Positions 5,784-8,228 of a stretch of 8,228 nt of DNA are shown piece after piece. This DNA is from an uncultured Polymorphobacter sp. (lineage in GTDB: Bacteria > Pseudomonadota > Alphaproteobacteria > Sphingomonadales > Sphingomonadaceae). How positions within the stretch are numbered: position 1 is the stretch's first letter; every line of letters begins with the position of its first letter. Under the pieces are notes generated by a model. That model ran no database searches. It saw only the letters and a list, made by a program, of their open reading frames with translations, and was not told the origin of the DNA. The translations under genes were made by a program, and so were the position numbers. Where the stretch lies: the NCBI GenBank assembly GCA_937871645.1, contig CALMPZ010000521.1, forward strand, positions 1 to 8,228. Direction: 5' to 3'.

Positions 5784-7295
5784 ATGCATCCGTTCGTCCA
5801 CGCCGCCAGCCATCCCGACCGCATCGCCACGATCATGGCGGGCAGCGGCGATACCATGACCTATGGCGAACTTGAAGCGCGCTCGAACCAGGTCGCGCAC
5901 CTGCTGCGCAGCAACGGGCTGAAGCGCGGCGATACCATCGTCGTGTTCATGGAAAACAACCTCGAATATCTGGCGATCTGCTGGGGCGCGCAGCGCGCCG
6001 GGCTGGTTTATGTCGCGATGGCGACCAAGCTGACCGCCGAGGAAGCCGGCTATATCGTCAGCGACTCGGGCGCTTCGGTCATTTTCGCCGGCGCGTCATT
6101 GGCCGCAGTTGCGGCGAACCTGCCGGTGGTCACGGCGCGCTACGCGCTCGGCGGTGCCATCGCGGGCTACGAACCTTACGAAACCGCCGTCGCCGAACAG
6201 CCGACGACCCGCATCGCCGACGAATCCTGCGGCCGCGACATGCTCTATTCGAGCGGCACCACCGGCCGCCCCAAGGGCGTGCGCGGCGCGCTGCCCGAAG
6301 GCAAGCTTGAGGACGGCGAGGCGCTGACCGGCATGGTGGCGATGCTCTACGGCTTCCGACCCGGCATGGTCTATCTGTCGCCCGCCCCGCTCTATCACGC
6401 CGCACCGCTGCGTTATTGCATGTCGGTGCATCGTTATGGCGGCACCGTCGTGGTCATGGAAAAGTTCGACCCCGAAGCCTATCTCGCCAACATCGAGAAG
6501 TTCCGCATCACCCACAGCCAGCTGGTGCCGACGATGTTCGTGCGCATGCTCAAGCTGCCCGACGACGTCCGCAACAAGTACGACCTGTCGTCGCTCGAAG
6601 CCGCGATCCACGCCGCCGCGCCCTGCCCGGTCGACGTCAAGCAGGCGATGCTGGCGTGGTGGGGCCCGAAAATCCACGAATATTACTCGGCCACCGAAGG
6701 CGCTGGCTTCACCTCGATCGGTCCGAAGGAATGGCTTGAACGGCCGGGCTCGGTCGGCAAGGCGATCCTCGGCACGATCCGCATCCTGGGTGACGACAAC
6801 AAGGAGCTGCCGCCGGGCGTGCCGGGCCGCATCTTCTTCGCCGGCGGGCCGGAGTTTTCGTATCACAACGACCCCGAAAAGACCGCCGCGACGATCACCG
6901 AACACGGCGCGACGTTCGGCGACATCGGCTATGTCGATGCCGACGGCTACCTCTTCCTCACCGATCGCGTCGCCTACATGATCATTTCGGGCGGCGTGAA
7001 CATCTACCCGCAGGAAGCTGAAAACGTCCTGACGATGCACCCGAAGGTCGCCGATGTCGCGGTGTTTGGCGTGCCCGACGAAGTCATGGGCGAAGCCGTC
7101 AAGGCCGTCGTCCAGCCGCACAACTGGGCCGACGCCGGCCCCGAACTCGAGGCCGAATTGCTGGCGTTCGTGCGCAGCAAGCTGAGCCACGTCAAATGCC
7201 CCAAAACCATCGACTTCCTGCCCGAACTGCCGCGTCACGATACGGGCAAGCTGTACAAGCGGCTGCTCAAGGACAAATACTGGGCGAAAGCCTGA
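5784..7295 (+). CDS. AMP-forming acyl-CoA synthetase (class I adenylate-forming enzyme)
   Basis: A 503-residue acyl-CoA ligase that would convert a carboxylic acid, ATP and CoA into acyl-CoA, AMP and pyrophosphate in the cytoplasm. Motifs in order: TYGELEARSNQVAHLL (26-41), the ATP-binding loop YSSGTTGRPKGV (155-166), SPAPLYHAAPL (199-209), HSQLVPTMFVRML (244-256), EYYSATEG (299-306), GDIGYVDADGYLFLTDR (379-395), MIISGGVNIYPQEAE (399-413) and the C-terminal catalytic lysine in HDTGKLYKR (Lys489). The length and full motif set indicate an intact enzyme. The sequence resembles FadD-type medium- or long-chain fatty acid ligases, but chain length or aromatic/steroid acid preference cannot be read off. 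It sits between a membrane protein and a crotonase-fold gene, so it probably feeds a beta-oxidation-like route. Confidence 0.93.
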   Translation: MHPFVHAASHPDRIATIMAGSGDTMTYGELEARSNQVAHLLRSNGLKRGDTIVVFMENNLEYLAICWGAQRAGLVYVAMATKLTAEEAGYIVSDSGASVIFAGASLAAVAANLPVVTARYALGGAIAGYEPYETAVAEQPTTRIADESCGRDMLYSSGTTGRPKGVRGALPEGKLEDGEALTGMVAMLYGFRPGMVYLSPAPLYHAAPLRYCMSVHRYGGTVVVMEKFDPEAYLANIEKFRITHSQLVPTMFVRMLKLPDDVRNKYDLSSLEAAIHAAAPCPVDVKQAMLAWWGPKIHEYYSATEGAGFTSIGPKEWLERPGSVGKAILGTIRILGDDNKELPPGVPGRIFFAGGPEFSYHNDPEKTAATITEHGATFGDIGYVDADGYLFLTDRVAYMIISGGVNIYPQEAENVLTMHPKVADVAVFGVPDEVMGEAVKAVVQPHNWADAGPELEAELLAFVRSKLSHVKCPKTIDFLPELPRHDTGKLYKRLLKDKYWAKA

Positions 7296-7362
7296 GATTC
7301 AGCGGGCGCAGACCCGTCCATCGACACGCAACCATAGCCAAGCAATCCCTGGGAGATTTCAA
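7296..7362 (+). other. Short intra-operon spacer
   Basis: This gap between the synthetase stop and the crotonase start carries the crotonase ribosome binding site at 7351-7355. I see no terminator hairpin and no clear promoter in it, which supports co-transcription of the two genes. Confidence 0.5.
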
Positions 7363-8190
7363 ATGTCACAAGCCGCAGTCGCCGCCAATACGGCCGCCAA
7401 CCCCGCCGAAGTGCTCTACGCCGTCGCCAACCATGTCGCGACGATCACGCTCAACTGCCCCGAGCGGATGAACACCATCAGCCACACCATGCTCGGCGAA
7501 ATCACCGAACTGATGCTGAAGGCCGACAATGACCCCGCCGTGCGCGTCATCGTGCTGACCGGCACCGGTCGCGCCTTCTGCGCCGGGCTCGACCTGACCT
7601 CGGCCACCAAGGGCGAAGGCGGCGTCGCCAACGCCAGCTCGAACCCGTCGAACCTCGACCTGAAGGCCACCCCGCCGACGGTGATGTTCAACCTCGAAAA
7701 GCCGCTCATCGCCGCACTCAACGGCTCGGCCGCAGGCTACGGCCTCGACATGGCGCTGATCGCCGACATCCGCCTGATGGCGCGCGGCGCCAAGCTGTCG
7801 GCCGCCTTCGTCAAGCGCGGCATCCTGCCCGAATCAGGCGGCACCTGGCTGTTGCCGAAGCTGCTCGGCTGGTCGAAGGCCGCCGAGCTCATCTTCACCG
7901 GCCGCACGCTCGATGCCGAAGAAGCGCTGCGCCTCGGCCTCGTCAGCGAACTCGTCGATGCCGCCGAACTGCCGGCCCGCGCCCGCGCCCTCGCCGAGGA
8001 AATCGCCGGCAACGCCCCGCTCGCGGTGCAGGCGTCGAAGCGGATGATGCGCATGGGGCTGAACGAAACCTTCCACGACCATGTCCACCACGTATTCCTG
8101 CAGCTGCTGCCGCTGCTGCGCTCGGCCGACGCGCGCGAAGGCATGCTGGCGTTTCTCGAAAAGCGCACGGCGGATTTCAAGGGGAAGTAA
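7363..8190 (+). CDS. Enoyl-CoA hydratase/isomerase (crotonase) family protein
   Basis: A 275-residue crotonase-fold protein acting on an acyl-CoA thioester. It has a typical N-terminal strand VATITLNCPERMNTIS (25-40), the first oxyanion-hole segment RAFCAGLDL (70-78), the second, NGSAAGYGLDMALIADIRL (120-138), and GILPESGGTWLLPKLLG (153-169). Aligned by eye to rat mitochondrial hydratase, the two catalytic glutamates (Glu144, Glu164) are replaced by Asp129 and Phe149, whereas Glu157 sits where PaaG-type isomerases carry their acidic residue (GLIPDxGGT). It may therefore be an isomerase or another crotonase activity rather than a simple hydratase. The ATG at 7363 has a GGGAG site at 7351-7355. 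It follows the synthetase by 67 bases on the same strand and probably acts on that enzyme's product. Confidence 0.9.
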   Translation: MSQAAVAANTAANPAEVLYAVANHVATITLNCPERMNTISHTMLGEITELMLKADNDPAVRVIVLTGTGRAFCAGLDLTSATKGEGGVANASSNPSNLDLKATPPTVMFNLEKPLIAALNGSAAGYGLDMALIADIRLMARGAKLSAAFVKRGILPESGGTWLLPKLLGWSKAAELIFTGRTLDAEEALRLGLVSELVDAAELPARARALAEEIAGNAPLAVQASKRMMRMGLNETFHDHVHHVFLQLLPLLRSADAREGMLAFLEKRTADFKGK

Positions 8191-8228
8191 GGCCGAAGTT
8201 CAAGGGCCTCCGGCGGGCAGGCCTGAGG

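Noticed and set aside
6096..7238. Minus-strand open frame of 380 codons opposite the acyl-CoA synthetase
   Set aside because: Antisense shadow of a gene with a complete motif set; composition is typical of reverse-strand GC3 bias.
8204..8228. Possible hairpin GGCCT (8205-8209) with AGGCC (8219-8223) after the crotonase gene
   Set aside because: Only a 5-bp stem with a 9-base loop and no T-run before the window ends; too weak to call a terminator.

Overview
The window is GC-rich, densely coding chromosomal DNA. It most likely comes from an alphaproteobacterium of the order Sphingomonadales. That placement is an inference from the DUF6481-type protein, the promoter style (TTGACn, 16-18 bases, then cTAnnn), GGGGAG ribosome binding sites, and a palindromic intergenic element of a kind I associate with sphingomonad genomes. 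No plasmid, phage, IS, CRISPR or RNA gene is visible. No stretch over 300 bases lacks a gene; the largest gap is 175 bases (270-444).

Layout: (1) bases 1-269, minus strand: the N-terminal 89 codons of glyQ (glycyl-tRNA synthetase alpha subunit), cut by the window edge, with a plausible promoter at 309-338. (2) Bases 270-444: intergenic DNA with that promoter and a strong palindrome just after the next gene's stop. (3) Minus strand 2976 to 445: a two-gene unit, a cytoplasmic molybdopterin oxidoreductase of unknown substrate followed by a small Ala/Lys/Glu-rich DUF6481-type protein. (4) Plus strand 3074-4348: a membrane-anchored DUF900-type alpha/beta hydrolase, divergent from the oxidoreductase. 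(5) Minus strand 4998-4318: a second, unrelated alpha/beta hydrolase (lipase/esterase type), convergent with the DUF900 gene and overlapping it by 31 bases. (6) Plus strand 5131-8190: a three-gene operon of a Pr6Pr/FAR-17a-type membrane protein, an AMP-forming acyl-CoA synthetase, and a crotonase-fold protein.

How they work together: the right-hand operon is the clearest functional unit. The synthetase would activate a carboxylic acid to its CoA thioester and the crotonase would act on the acyl-CoA. The membrane protein is translationally coupled to the synthetase, which suggests a lipid- or fatty-acid-related role at the membrane. The oxidoreductase has the [4Fe-4S] cysteines and the pterin-binding C-terminal domain but no obvious Cys, SeCys or Ser molybdenum ligand, and no electron-transfer partner is encoded nearby. 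I see no clearly new multi-gene system. The items most worth a second look are the missing Mo ligand, the crotonase active site (both classical hydratase glutamates replaced), the conserved pairing of the membrane protein with the synthetase, and the palindromic element.
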